Shown here: positions 15,745-24,188 of the stretch, piece after piece
How positions within the stretch are numbered: position 1 is the first letter of the stretch
Layout of the letters: each line of letters begins with the position of its first letter
From: an uncultured Pseudohongiella sp.
GTDB lineage: Bacteria > Pseudomonadota > Gammaproteobacteria > Pseudomonadales > Pseudohongiellaceae
Direction of reading: 5' to 3'
Assembly: GCA_951812965.1 (NCBI GenBank)
Contig: OX638341.1
Coordinates: 1,284,438 to 1,348,437, forward strand
Length of the DNA stretch: 64,000 bases
Made by a program: the position numbers and the translations under genes
The notes under the pieces: generated by a model
Told to the model about the DNA's origin: nothing
Databases searched by the model: none
The model's input: the letters and a program-made list of their open reading frames with translations, nothing else

Positions 15745-17708
15745 GGCAAACCCAATACCACCAGTTCCGGCGGCGTTCCGAGCATGGTAACCGCCACATG
15801 TTGCTCGCCGTTGGCGCGGAAAGTCACCGGCGGGCCGATAGGCTGAGCCGGCAGCGCCACCCGGGCGATCGTGGCGCCGGTTTGCTTGTCACGCGCCACC
15901 AGTGGGTAGCTGCCGCCTGGATCGGGTGTTCTTTGCGCCGAGATCAGCAGGGTCTTCGTTACCAGCACCTGATCCCAGCCATTACCAAGCGGAGGCAACT
16001 CCACATCTTCCAGCAGCGGGTGGTTCAGCACGCCGGGCGCTCCCGGTCCGTTCGGTACCTGCCACAGGATTTCGCCCGCGTTCATGTCGACCGCCGTGAT
16101 TTGCCCATAGGGGGGCTTTATCAGAGGCAAGCCCCGCGGGCGCAAATTCGTGGTGACATTGCGCACATAATTCAAGGTGGCGTCTTCCGCGGTCGGCACC
16201 GCCAATCCGGAGCGGCTCGGCGTGGAGACGGAGGGTATGTAAAGGATGCCGGTTTCCGGGTCGACCGCGGCGCCCATCCAGTTGGCGCCACCGATGTATC
16301 CCGGCATATGAATCGTGCCGAAACTGGATTCGGTCGGCAGCGAGGGCGGTGTGAAAATGGGTCCGAAGCGATGTTGTTCGAGCATTGCCACAGCAGCCTC
16401 GTGCAGCTCCGGAGTAAAGTCGATCAGGTCGTCCACGCTCAAATTCTGGCGCTCGAACGGCGGGGGTTTGCTCGGGAAGGGCTGGGTGGGCGATGCGCGT
16501 TCCCCCGGCACATCGGACGCGGGAACCGGCCGCTCTTCGATGGGCCAAATCGGTTCGCCGGTAATGCGGTCGAAGGTGAACACGAATCCATGCTTGGTAA
16601 CCTGGGCGACCGCCTTGACCAGTTCGCCGTCCACGGTGATATCGATCAGGTTCGGCGCCGCCGGCGGGTCATAGTCCCAAAGGTCATGGTGCACCATCTG
16701 AAAATGCCATAGTCGCTGGCCGGTCTCCGCATCCAGCGCCACCAGGCTGTTGCCGAAGAGGTTGTCTCCGAGCCGATGGCCACCGTAGTTGTCGTTGGTG
16801 GGAGAACCGACCGGCAGATACACGATGCCCGCCTCGACATCGGCGCTCATCAGCGTCCACACATTGGCATGGCCGCTGTATTCCCAGGAGCCGTCTTCCC
16901 AGGTTTCGTTACCGAGTTCCCCGGGTTGGGGAACGGTATGGAAAGTCCATAGCAATTCTCCCGTGTTTACGTCGAATCCGCGCACATGACCCGGCGGCAT
17001 CTCCTTGTAGTCGGGCTGGTCCGATATCGCCGATCCCACGACAATGACATCGTCCACGATTATCGGAGACGAGGTCACCGAATAATTTATCGGCGCCTCA
17101 CGTCGCGCCCGGGGAATGCCGGCGATCAGATCCACCCTGCCGCCTTCGCCGAACCCGGGAATCGCTTCGCCGGATTCGGCATCGACTTCAATCAGAAAAC
17201 CATCGCCGGTTCCCCACACAACCCGGGATTTTTCGCCGTCGGTCCAATACGCCAGGCCGCGATTGCTGAAGCCGAGCATCATGATCGGGATGCCCGAGGC
17301 ATAGCTGCGGGGATCGTAGGTCCACAAGGTTTCGCCGGTGAGCGCATCGACGGCAGCGGCCTGATACAAGGGCGTGGAAATATAAAGCACGCCATCCACT
17401 GCCAGCGGGGCGGCTTTCAGCGCATTGATGCTGACCTCCGGAACATCGTTGGCAATCAGCAGATTCGGGTACTCGGTCTTTAATTGGTCCAGATCGAAGC
17501 GCCCGTCGATGGATTGCCAGCGCCACTTGATTTCAAGCCGGTCGAAGTTGTCCTCGGTGATTTGATCCAGAGAAGAATACTTGGTGCTGCCGCTGTCGCC
17601 GCCGAAATAGCGCCAATCTCCCTCGACCATTCCTGTTTGGGCATAGCCGGCGGAGGAGGCCACACAAATTGCGAGAAGGAACAGCCCGGGAATTCGTTTT
17701 GCCATCAT
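15741..17708 (-). CDS. Exported PQQ-dependent dehydrogenase, first gene of pair
   Basis: 655 residues from ATG 17708, with a signal peptide (MMAKRIPGLFLLAICV, cleaved near GYAQ) and quinoprotein propeller blocks DWRYFGGDSGSTKYSSLDQI, GETLWTYDPRSY, GELLWTFHTVPQPGELG, LWHFQMVHHDLWDYDPPAAP and GEILWQVPNGPGAPG. It is a clear paralogue of the downstream gene, with which it overlaps by 4 bp, so the two form an operon and probably act on related substrates in the periplasm. The frame is open upstream to 17897 through the palindromic repeat, but that extension only encodes repeat-derived sequence and hides the signal peptide, so it is rejected. Confidence 0.85.
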   Translation of the reverse strand: MMAKRIPGLFLLAICVASSAGYAQTGMVEGDWRYFGGDSGSTKYSSLDQITEDNFDRLEIKWRWQSIDGRFDLDQLKTEYPNLLIANDVPEVSINALKAAPLAVDGVLYISTPLYQAAAVDALTGETLWTYDPRSYASGIPIMMLGFSNRGLAYWTDGEKSRVVWGTGDGFLIEVDAESGEAIPGFGEGGRVDLIAGIPRARREAPINYSVTSSPIIVDDVIVVGSAISDQPDYKEMPPGHVRGFDVNTGELLWTFHTVPQPGELGNETWEDGSWEYSGHANVWTLMSADVEAGIVYLPVGSPTNDNYGGHRLGDNLFGNSLVALDAETGQRLWHFQMVHHDLWDYDPPAAPNLIDITVDGELVKAVAQVTKHGFVFTFDRITGEPIWPIEERPVPASDVPGERASPTQPFPSKPPPFERQNLSVDDLIDFTPELHEAAVAMLEQHRFGPIFTPPSLPTESSFGTIHMPGYIGGANWMGAAVDPETGILYIPSVSTPSRSGLAVPTAEDATLNYVRNVTTNLRPRGLPLIKPPYGQITAVDMNAGEILWQVPNGPGAPGVLNHPLLEDVELPPLGNGWDQVLVTKTLLISAQRTPDPGGSYPLVARDKQTGATIARVALPAQPIGPPVTFRANGEQHVAVTMLGTPPELVVLGLP

Positions 17709-17792
17709 GTGAGCCAAACCCCATCGGGAAACTGTAAACTTCACCGTACTTAGCCACTTTAGCCCTGTCAATGATTTGCGCGGGTTCGGTAG

Positions 17793-17863
17793 GGGCGACG
17801 CATGCGTCGCCCGCGGATCTTGCACAGTATCGGGGCCATTCTCGGGCGAGGCATGCCTCGCCC
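17793..17863. repeat. Paired palindromic repeat, locus 3
   Basis: GGGCGACGCATGCGTCGCCC at 17793-17812 preceded by GGTAG, and GGGCGAGGCATGCCTCGCCC at 17844-17863 followed by CTAC. The order of the two units is the reverse of loci 1 and 2. It occupies the divergent gap between the PQQ dehydrogenase and amidohydrolase genes (17709-17956), so it may sit within or next to their promoters. Confidence 0.85.
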
Positions 17864-17956
17864 CTACCTTCTCGCATGAAACGGAATCAACCGTCAATTG
17901 ACTTGACGCACTGAAATCCCCAGCATCAGCATAGATTCCCGCAAGAGGATTTCACC

Positions 17957-19153
17957 ATGTTGAATCGTCGCCAGTTTCTCCGCCGTACTACAGGGTCGAT
18001 GTTGGCTACCGGTCTGTTCACCCACCCATTCCTGTCTTTGGCGCAGTCCTACGACATGATCGTCCGGGGCGGCCGTGTGATCGATCCTTCCCTCCACTTC
18101 GATGACATTTCCGACGTGGCAATCGCAGGCGGGCGCATCGCCGAGGTGGCGAACAATCTGGCCGCCGGAGCAGCACAGGAAATCGATGCCGCGGGCAAGT
18201 TGGTGATGCCTGGTCTACTCGATGTCCACGCTCACTATGCGCAAGACGCCCAGGGACCGCATATTTGTCTTTCCGATGGCGTTACCGGCTGGGTGGATGC
18301 GGGCTCGGCAGGGGCGGATCAGATCGACGAGGTGGTAGCGATTGCACGCTCGGCGCCACAGCCGGCGCGAGTGCTGATCAACATTGGTCGGCAAGGTGTG
18401 ATTCCTGCGGGAGATACCGCCGATCTGGCTCTTGCCGATGTCGAGGCGGCGAAGGCGGCAATCGCCCGCAACCGGGATTACGTTGTCGGCGTCAAGGCGC
18501 GGCTGACCGCGGGGGTGACTGCCGACGATGTCGAGGTGCTGCGTCGCGCCCAGGAGGCGGCCTCCTATTTCAATTTGCCGGTGATGATTCACATGGGGCA
18601 ATCCGCCACGCCCATGGGCGAACTCGTGGCGCAATTGAAACCAGGCGACATCGTCACCCACATGTTTGCACCGCCACCGAATGCCATCGTAGATGGCGAT
18701 GGGCGGATTTTCCCGGAAATTCTCGAGGCGCGCCGTCGCGGCATCTGGTTCGACGTTGCCAACGGCCGTGTCGACCACATCAGTTGGGATAACTTCGATA
18801 CTGTCATGGCGGCGGGGTTCTGGCCGGACACAATCTCCACCGACGGCTTCTCAAACAGTCGCAGCGCTCCCGGCGTGATCGATTTTCCCAACATCATGTC
18901 CAAGTTTCTCAACTTCAGCGACATGAGTCTCAGCGACGTCGTCGCCTGCGGAACCGGCAATGCCTCGCGTCTGTTTTCCTTTCTCGGCGACAAGGGCACG
19001 CTGAATGTCGGCGCCCCGGCCGATATTGCCATCCTCGAATTACGCGAAGGCAGTTTCGAATTTCTCGACAATTACGAAGGAGTGAGAATGGGCGGCCAGC
19101 GCCTGTTCCCATTCGAGACCATACTGGCCGGGAGGCGAGTGCCGCGGGCCTGA
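17957..19153 (+). CDS. Exported (Tat-type) amidohydrolase
   Basis: 398 residues. The N-terminus RRQFLRRTTGSMLATGLF is a Tat-like signal. The rest is an amidohydrolase-superfamily metalloenzyme of the dihydroorotase/deacetylase type: GKLVMPGLLDVHAHYAQD (first metal His pair), VVGVKARLTAG (candidate carboxylated Lys), VMIHMGQS and VTHMFAPPP (His ligands) and ISTDGFSNS (catalytic Asp), ending GAPADIAILELREG. Members hydrolyse cyclic or acyl amides. The neighbourhood (quinoprotein dehydrogenases, 2-hydroxy-acid oxidase, MocA-type oxidoreductase) suggests catabolism of a small organic compound, but the substrate is not evident. Confidence 0.85.
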   Translation: MLNRRQFLRRTTGSMLATGLFTHPFLSLAQSYDMIVRGGRVIDPSLHFDDISDVAIAGGRIAEVANNLAAGAAQEIDAAGKLVMPGLLDVHAHYAQDAQGPHICLSDGVTGWVDAGSAGADQIDEVVAIARSAPQPARVLINIGRQGVIPAGDTADLALADVEAAKAAIARNRDYVVGVKARLTAGVTADDVEVLRRAQEAASYFNLPVMIHMGQSATPMGELVAQLKPGDIVTHMFAPPPNAIVDGDGRIFPEILEARRRGIWFDVANGRVDHISWDNFDTVMAAGFWPDTISTDGFSNSRSAPGVIDFPNIMSKFLNFSDMSLSDVVACGTGNASRLFSFLGDKGTLNVGAPADIAILELREGSFEFLDNYEGVRMGGQRLFPFETILAGRRVPRA

Positions 19154-19207
19154 AGCTGCGAGCAAGTGTCGCCGGCTAGAGTAGCCCCGCCAGGGTTACC
19201 GGATTAT

Positions 19208-20389
19208 TTAGGCTCTGCGTCCCAGATCGTGGACATAATCAGGCCCGATCGCTTCGATGCTGGTGGTTCCACTGCCGCGCATGGCGATATCCAGTTCCCG
19301 GTTCAACAGATCCAGGACCCTTTCCACACCCGCCTGCCCGAACGCTCCCAGTCCGAAACAATAGGGCCTGCCGATTCCTACCGCGGAAGCGCCCAGGGCA
19401 AGCGCCTTGAAGACATCGGTGCCGCGGCGGAAGCCGCCGTCGATAAGGATCGGAATGCGCCCGTTCACGGCGGCGGCCACTTCCGGCAAGCATTCAATCG
19501 TGCCTCTACCGGTTTCAGTCGCTCTGCCGCCGTGATTGGAAACCACGATGGCGTCGGCGCCGCTCTGCACTGCCATGGCGGCGTCGAAACCGACCTCGAT
19601 CCCTTTGATAATCACCTTCATGCCGGTGACTTCCTTCATGCGTCCAATCACCTCCCAAGTCATGGCGGCATTGTTCAAGCTCGCTCCCTGCATATCCAGT
19701 CCGTCGAACATGGGCTTCAGCCGGCCCGTATGACAGTCGGTGCAATTGCGCGTATCGGAACGGGTCATTCGCGCCTGGGTTTCGGTATTGCGCCCGCCGG
19801 GCAAATCAACGGTCAGGCACACCGCGGTACATCCCGCCGCTTCCGCCCTCTGTAACATGAGAACGGTATTTTCCCAGCGATTCGTTGCATAAAGCTGATG
19901 CCAGATGGGTGCGCCGCGAGCTTCCGTCACTGCCTCGACAGAAGTCGATGACTGTGTGGACAAGATCATGTGATGCCCTTTTTCGGCGGCAGCTCTCGCC
20001 GAGCCCAATTCGGCATCGGCGTGATAGGCGCCCTGACTTCCCACCGGGCAAAGCACGATCGGGGACTCGGCCCCGGTACCCAGCAGATTGACCGAGGTAC
20101 TTATCTCGCTTACATCGACAAGGCGCCGCGGCTTTATCTGAAAGCGGCTGAAGCCTTCGCGATTCGCGAGAATCGTTTCGTCGCTGTCCACACCTGTCGC
20201 CAGGTAACCGAAATGGGCGGGCGGCATTTTCTCCCGGGCCAGTGCCTCCATTTCGAAAACGTTGATGACTTCGCTGGGGTCGGTCAATCGCTCTCCCAGT
20301 GTTTCCTCCACTTCCTGGGCGAAAGCGGAATAACTGGTGAGCAGGGGGCTGGCGGCAAGATACTTGAGAAACTCTCGGCGGTGGGTCAT
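19208..20389 (-). CDS. FMN-dependent 2-hydroxy-acid oxidase/dehydrogenase, exported
   Basis: 393 residues of the lactate oxidase / glycolate oxidase / LldD family, which oxidises L-2-hydroxy acids to 2-oxo acids with FMN. The active-site block is VSNHGGRATETGRGTIECLPEV (catalytic His, substrate Arg), followed by IPILIDGGFRRGTDVFKALALGA and VGIGRPYCFGLGAFG (FMN phosphate site). An earlier block is PIVLCPVGSQGAYHADAELGSARAA. The N-terminus MTHRREFLKYLAASPLLTSY resembles a Tat signal, which would be unusual for this family. The start at 20389 is chosen over 20431 because it places this signal at the very N-terminus. Substrate unknown. Confidence 0.85.
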   Translation of the reverse strand: MTHRREFLKYLAASPLLTSYSAFAQEVEETLGERLTDPSEVINVFEMEALAREKMPPAHFGYLATGVDSDETILANREGFSRFQIKPRRLVDVSEISTSVNLLGTGAESPIVLCPVGSQGAYHADAELGSARAAAEKGHHMILSTQSSTSVEAVTEARGAPIWHQLYATNRWENTVLMLQRAEAAGCTAVCLTVDLPGGRNTETQARMTRSDTRNCTDCHTGRLKPMFDGLDMQGASLNNAAMTWEVIGRMKEVTGMKVIIKGIEVGFDAAMAVQSGADAIVVSNHGGRATETGRGTIECLPEVAAAVNGRIPILIDGGFRRGTDVFKALALGASAVGIGRPYCFGLGAFGQAGVERVLDLLNRELDIAMRGSGTTSIEAIGPDYVHDLGRRA

Positions 20390-20479
20390 GCGGAACTCCG
20401 GAAAAGGGGTGCGGTAACCGGGGGTTTTCAAAATACAGGGATTTCAATCTGTTTGCACACATGTGTGCGGGTTCGGTAG

Positions 20480-20550
20480 GGGCGACGCATGCGTCGCCCG
20501 CGGGTGTTGCGCGATATCGAGGCCGTCCGCGGGCGAGGCATGCCTCGCCC
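20480..20550. repeat. Paired palindromic repeat, locus 4
   Basis: GGGCGACGCATGCGTCGCCC at 20480-20499 preceded by GGTAG and GGGCGAGGCATGCCTCGCCC at 20531-20550 followed by CTAC: the same order, spacing (71 bp in all) and flanks as locus 3. It fills the divergent gap (20390-20670) between the 2-hydroxy-acid oxidase and Gfo/Idh/MocA genes, in which I see no other feature. Confidence 0.85.
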
Positions 20551-20670
20551 CTACATTCTCACTAGTATCTGAACCTGCACAACAGGAAGGGGTGCTCGCC
20601 CCGCTCGAGTTCTGCTTTAATGCGTCTGTCCTGTCCGATGGCGGGGATCCACTTCTCTGGAGAGAGCGCA

Positions 20671-21732
20671 TTGACCATTCGTTACGGCATCATCGGCACC
20701 GGCATGATGGGCTGCGAACATATCCGCAACCTGGCGGCGATGGACGACGTGAAAATCATCGCGGTGGCCGACCCCAACGCCGAGCCCCGCGAATGGGCTC
20801 TGAAAGCCTGCGGCGACCGCTTCTCGCCGCGCGTGCATTCAGACTACCGGGAGATCCTTGACTCCTGGGACGTCGATGCCCTGGTTGTGGCTTCCCCCAA
20901 CTACACGCACATCGACGTCATGCGGGATATCTTCACCACAGACAAGCACGTCATGCTGGAAAAGCCAATGTGCACGACGCTCGCCGATGCCCTGGAAGTC
21001 GATGCGGCGGCCAGGGCGCACAAGGGAGTAATCTGGGTGGGACTGGAATATCGTTTCATCCCGACCATCAGTTCCCTGCTCCGGCATTTGCCCGAAGTAG
21101 GCCAGGTGAAAATGTGCGCCATTCGCGAACATCGATTCCCTTTCCTGCGAAAAGTGGGAGACTGGAACCGGTTCAACCGCAACACCGGCGGCACACTGGT
21201 CGAGAAGTGCTGCCACTTCTTTGACCTGATGAACCTGGTCGCGCCGGGGAAGCCGTCCCGCGTGCTGGCGTCCGGCGCCCAGTCGGTCAATCACCTGGAC
21301 GAAATCTACGACGGCGAGGTTCCCGATATTCTCGACAATGCTTACGTCATCGTGGAATACGACAGCGGCGCGCGGGCGATGCTGGATCTTTGCATGTTCG
21401 CGGAAGGCTCCCGGCATGAACAGAACATCGCCGTGACCGGCGACGTCGGCAAACTGGAAACCACCGTGCCCGGCGAGGAGTTGTATGTCAGCAAACGAGA
21501 AGGCAGGTCGGGCGATTCGATTCCCGTCTCAATGGACGCGCGAGTCAGGCATACTGGTTTTCATCACGGCTCGAGCTTTCTCGAACATCGGGAGTTCATC
21601 GACGCGATTCGCGAAAACAAACCCGCGGCGGTAACGACGCGGGACGGCCTGATGTCCGTGGTGATCGGGCTTGCCGGCCAGCGATCCATCGAGACAGGCC
21701 AGGCCGTGGATGTCGATTCACTGCTGGATTAA
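20671..21732 (+). CDS. Gfo/Idh/MocA-family NAD(P)-dependent oxidoreductase
   Basis: 353 residues. The Rossmann N-terminus YGIIGTGMMGCEHIRNLAAM is followed by IIAVADPNAEPR and, near residue 100, the family catalytic signature HVMLEKPMCTTLADALEV with its Lys. The C-terminal beta-sheet domain includes GGTLVEKCCHFFDLMNLV near residue 175 with the conserved His. Such enzymes oxidise or reduce sugars, polyols or related compounds in the cytoplasm. The start is a TTG at 20671, chosen because GGAGAG sits 6 bases upstream; in-frame ATGs at 20620 and 20638 would add a non-conserved tail and overlap that site. No signal peptide, unlike most neighbours. Confidence 0.85.
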   Translation: MTIRYGIIGTGMMGCEHIRNLAAMDDVKIIAVADPNAEPREWALKACGDRFSPRVHSDYREILDSWDVDALVVASPNYTHIDVMRDIFTTDKHVMLEKPMCTTLADALEVDAAARAHKGVIWVGLEYRFIPTISSLLRHLPEVGQVKMCAIREHRFPFLRKVGDWNRFNRNTGGTLVEKCCHFFDLMNLVAPGKPSRVLASGAQSVNHLDEIYDGEVPDILDNAYVIVEYDSGARAMLDLCMFAEGSRHEQNIAVTGDVGKLETTVPGEELYVSKREGRSGDSIPVSMDARVRHTGFHHGSSFLEHREFIDAIRENKPAAVTTRDGLMSVVIGLAGQRSIETGQAVDVDSLLD

Positions 21733-21743
21733 CGTCCACCCAC

Positions 21744-21780
21744 CGTCATTCTGCGCGGAGCGAAGCGGAGTCGCAGAATC
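21744..21780. repeat. 37-bp hairpin repeat, copy 1
   Basis: CGTCATTCTGCGCGGAGCG followed by AAGCGGAGTCGCAGAATC. Inner arms ATTCTGCG and CGCAGAAT are perfect inverted repeats. The same 37-bp unit with one base change occurs at 43391-43427, so this is a dispersed extragenic element and probably not a gene-specific terminator. Confidence 0.8.
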
Positions 21781-21826
21781 TCGTCACATCGATCAATGAA
21801 ACGCGGTATCCCATAGGAGAGCAATA

Positions 21827-22294
21827 GTGGAAAATGAAAAAACGAGTAAAAGCAGACGCGGATTTATAGCCAAATCAAGCGCGGCGGCCGGACTGGCAGC
21901 GGTCGCGGGTTTGTTCGGCAAAGGAGCGAAGGCTCAAATGGTGGAGGTCAATGCCATGGGCCCAACACCGGAACAAGCCCGGGCTTTTGTGCAGCTTCCG
22001 GATCAGCCGGTGGTAATGGTGAATCTGCTCAAGTTCGCCGATGAAGCGAGCTATAACCAATACGGCGCCGATGTGGTCGAGCCGCTGTCTCGGGTTGGTG
22101 CGGAAATTATATTTTCAGGCGAGTGTCGAATGACTTTTATCGGCAGCGTTGAATGGGACAGAATTGTGCTTGTGCGTTATCCCAATTCGCGAGCTTTGCT
22201 GCAAATGGCGCAATCTGCCGAGTATCAGGCTATCAGCGGCAGCCGCACAAACGGATTGGAAGGCCAGATTAATCTCGCTGTGTTCGAAAGTTAA
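21827..22294 (+). CDS. DUF1330-like protein with Tat-type signal
   Basis: 155 residues starting at GTG, with AGGAGA about 6 bases upstream. The N-terminus SRRGFIAKSSAAAGLAAVAGLFG is Tat-like. The remainder has the dimeric alpha/beta-barrel look of DUF1330 proteins: PDQPVVMVNLLKFADEASYNQYGADVVEPLSRVGAEIIFSG, then WDRIVLVRYPNSRALLQMAQSAEYQAISGSRTNGL. DUF1330 proteins have no settled biochemical role. It may follow the Gfo/Idh/MocA gene in a transcript, although the 37-bp hairpin repeat lies between them. Confidence 0.75.
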   Translation: MENEKTSKSRRGFIAKSSAAAGLAAVAGLFGKGAKAQMVEVNAMGPTPEQARAFVQLPDQPVVMVNLLKFADEASYNQYGADVVEPLSRVGAEIIFSGECRMTFIGSVEWDRIVLVRYPNSRALLQMAQSAEYQAISGSRTNGLEGQINLAVFES

Positions 22295-22360
22295 CGAATC
22301 TGTTGTTCTCATTGATTCAGTTGGTAATCTGGAGCGGCGGGGAAGATCGGAATCCGAACC

Positions 22361-23077
22361 ATGATATCGAAACTCCTGAAAATCCTGACTGGAACGCTTC
22401 TCGCCATCGCGTTGATCGGCTTGGGGGGATTCGGTTTCGTCTTCTTTTCGCCGCGGCCGACGCTCACTACCGACCCGGCGACGCTCGCGGGCGACGGCGG
22501 CACGATCAATTACTGCGAATTGCCGGAACTGGACGGCAGCGGCGCAATGGCGGCAGACATCCCGAAAGGCAATACGCCGGGTTGTGCTTACTCCCACTTT
22601 CCGCTTCCGATTCTGGCGCAATGCACCGAACCGCTACCTGAAGAAGCCGATGACATTCGCGGTCTCTGGATCGGACGCACCGGCAATGTCGGGCATGTGG
22701 AAAGAGTTGAACAATGCGGCGCGCGCACTGTAGTCACCGCGGCTGGCATCATTCACGATTCCGGACCCAACAGCACGGGTGGATTCAATACCAACGACAC
22801 CTTGGGTTCCGTGATGTTCACGATCGGTGATCGGGAGTATTGCCCGCGGACATCCGCCGGTATGTTCTGGAACGGCGGGGTGCTCGAATTTCGGGCACTG
22901 GGCTGGGGGCCCGTGGTCGTCAGACGCTACCTGGATGGCGAACAATTGGTGTGGGAATACGTGGATGGGAGCGTTACCCGCATGGACAGGCTTTGCCGGC
23001 TGCCGGAAGAACACAGGGAGCCGAGACCCCGCGGCCGCAGACTCGCCTTCTTCGCCGACCGGGCCTCACTCAACTGA
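22361..23077 (+). CDS. Unknown protein with N-terminal membrane anchor
   Basis: 238 residues that I do not recognise. One N-terminal hydrophobic segment (about residues 8-30, LTGTLLAIALIGLGGFGFVFF) is followed by an extracytoplasmic region containing several Cys (YCELPEL, PGCAYSHF, AQCTEPLP, EQCGARTV, EYCPRT, RLCRLPEE). Cys residues could form disulfides outside the cytoplasm. The middle part (DDIRGLWIGRTGNVGHVERVEQC and GGVLEFRALGWGPVVVRRYLDG) looks beta-rich. It is 66 bp after the DUF1330 gene on the same strand. No function is inferred. Confidence 0.6.
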   Translation: MISKLLKILTGTLLAIALIGLGGFGFVFFSPRPTLTTDPATLAGDGGTINYCELPELDGSGAMAADIPKGNTPGCAYSHFPLPILAQCTEPLPEEADDIRGLWIGRTGNVGHVERVEQCGARTVVTAAGIIHDSGPNSTGGFNTNDTLGSVMFTIGDREYCPRTSAGMFWNGGVLEFRALGWGPVVVRRYLDGEQLVWEYVDGSVTRMDRLCRLPEEHREPRPRGRRLAFFADRASLN

Positions 23078-23165
23078 GCTGAACTGCCTGGGTCTTGTTC
23101 CGGACAGGCTCTGCCATTGGGTGAGGGCCGGTTACCAGAGCCGGCGCACCACCATGTGTGGATTG

Positions 23166-24182
23166 CTACCGTAACAGGCCTGCTTCTTCCATGCGGGCGG
23201 CTCTCAATATGGAGGGGAAGGAATAGTTGCCTTCGTGGCAGGCGAATTCATAGAGTTTTTCGCCAGGCGCCATTCTTTGCAGAGAAATTTCACCCGTTAT
23301 CGATTGCGCGTACACCAGTGGGTCGACGATCGTGAATCTGAAAACCAGTTCATCTGGTGAAACCGGCGTAAAGGTCTCCGTGATTTCCAGTTCCGCTGAA
23401 GCTCTGAGAAAAGCATTAGTCTGCTCCGGCCGGAAATTGCGGGTATGAATGACCAGCGAGTCGCCTTCGTAACGCGCGATGGAGTCTCCCCGCCATTTTG
23501 GTCCGAAATTGTCCAGGTGATCGTCCGCGAGTCTGACGATTCGCGCGGCGCCGAAATACTCCCACAAGATCAGAACGTAGTTACCGTTCTGTACGATCTG
23601 GATGTTGCGCGAAGGGTTGTCGCCGTCGGCGGAGTTTACGGCGCCGAAGGTGTATAGCAGGGGTAGCTGCACCAGGGCAGCGATGCAACGGTCCTGAATC
23701 GATCTCATTTCAGGCCCGTCGGATGGACCGAAACCCTGCTCGCGCCACTGCTCGTAGACGTCCTTGAAATCCAGCCGCGGAGGCAATCGGCCATCGGGAG
23801 GGTCGATAATGATCGAGGTTCGATACTCGCCGTTTATGCGTGCTATTTCGATGGGAGCGATGTCGAAATTCTGATCGGCCTGCTGGTTGATGACTCCTCC
23901 GACGGGCGGTGGTGGCCTGGCGGGGTCGCCGGGTAATAATCGCCGCGCTTCCTCCTCGCGCGCTATCCGTTCCAGCTCTCGGGCCTCTTCTTCGGTGTAC
24001 GCCTGTCGGTTTCCCAGGCTCCTCGGGCGCAGAAAAGGAGTTTGGGTTGCATTGGTCCATAGCCCCTGCAAATCAGGGTGGCCGTATTCGGTGCGGGGGA
24101 CGGTCCAGTCAGGGTCGGCGCCATGCACATTCGCCTGCAAGATCAGCAACAAGGCGAATAGTGGGCTGACCCTGTGTGTCAT
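23166..24182 (-). CDS. Unknown secreted protein (PDLQGLWTNAT family)
   Basis: 338 residues with a signal peptide (ending NVHGAD). It starts WTVPRTEYGHPDLQGLWTNATQTPFLRP, a block I recall from uncharacterised exported proteins common in environmental Proteobacteria and Acidobacteria. It continues with IIIDPPDGRLPPR, a CIAALVQLPLLYTFGA segment and a beta-rich C-terminal half (NYVLILWEYFGAARIVRL, GDSLVIHTRNFRPEQTNAFL). It is the last gene of the four-gene minus-strand operon, starting 6 bp after the previous stop. No catalytic motif is evident. Confidence 0.65.
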   Translation of the reverse strand: MTHRVSPLFALLLILQANVHGADPDWTVPRTEYGHPDLQGLWTNATQTPFLRPRSLGNRQAYTEEEARELERIAREEEARRLLPGDPARPPPPVGGVINQQADQNFDIAPIEIARINGEYRTSIIIDPPDGRLPPRLDFKDVYEQWREQGFGPSDGPEMRSIQDRCIAALVQLPLLYTFGAVNSADGDNPSRNIQIVQNGNYVLILWEYFGAARIVRLADDHLDNFGPKWRGDSIARYEGDSLVIHTRNFRPEQTNAFLRASAELEITETFTPVSPDELVFRFTIVDPLVYAQSITGEISLQRMAPGEKLYEFACHEGNYSFPSILRAARMEEAGLLR

Positions 24183-24188
24183 TGCGCC

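Noticed and set aside
17709..17897. N-terminal extension of the first PQQ dehydrogenase
   Set aside because: The extension is read through the palindromic repeat (giving ARHASP and ATHASP) and would bury the signal peptide.
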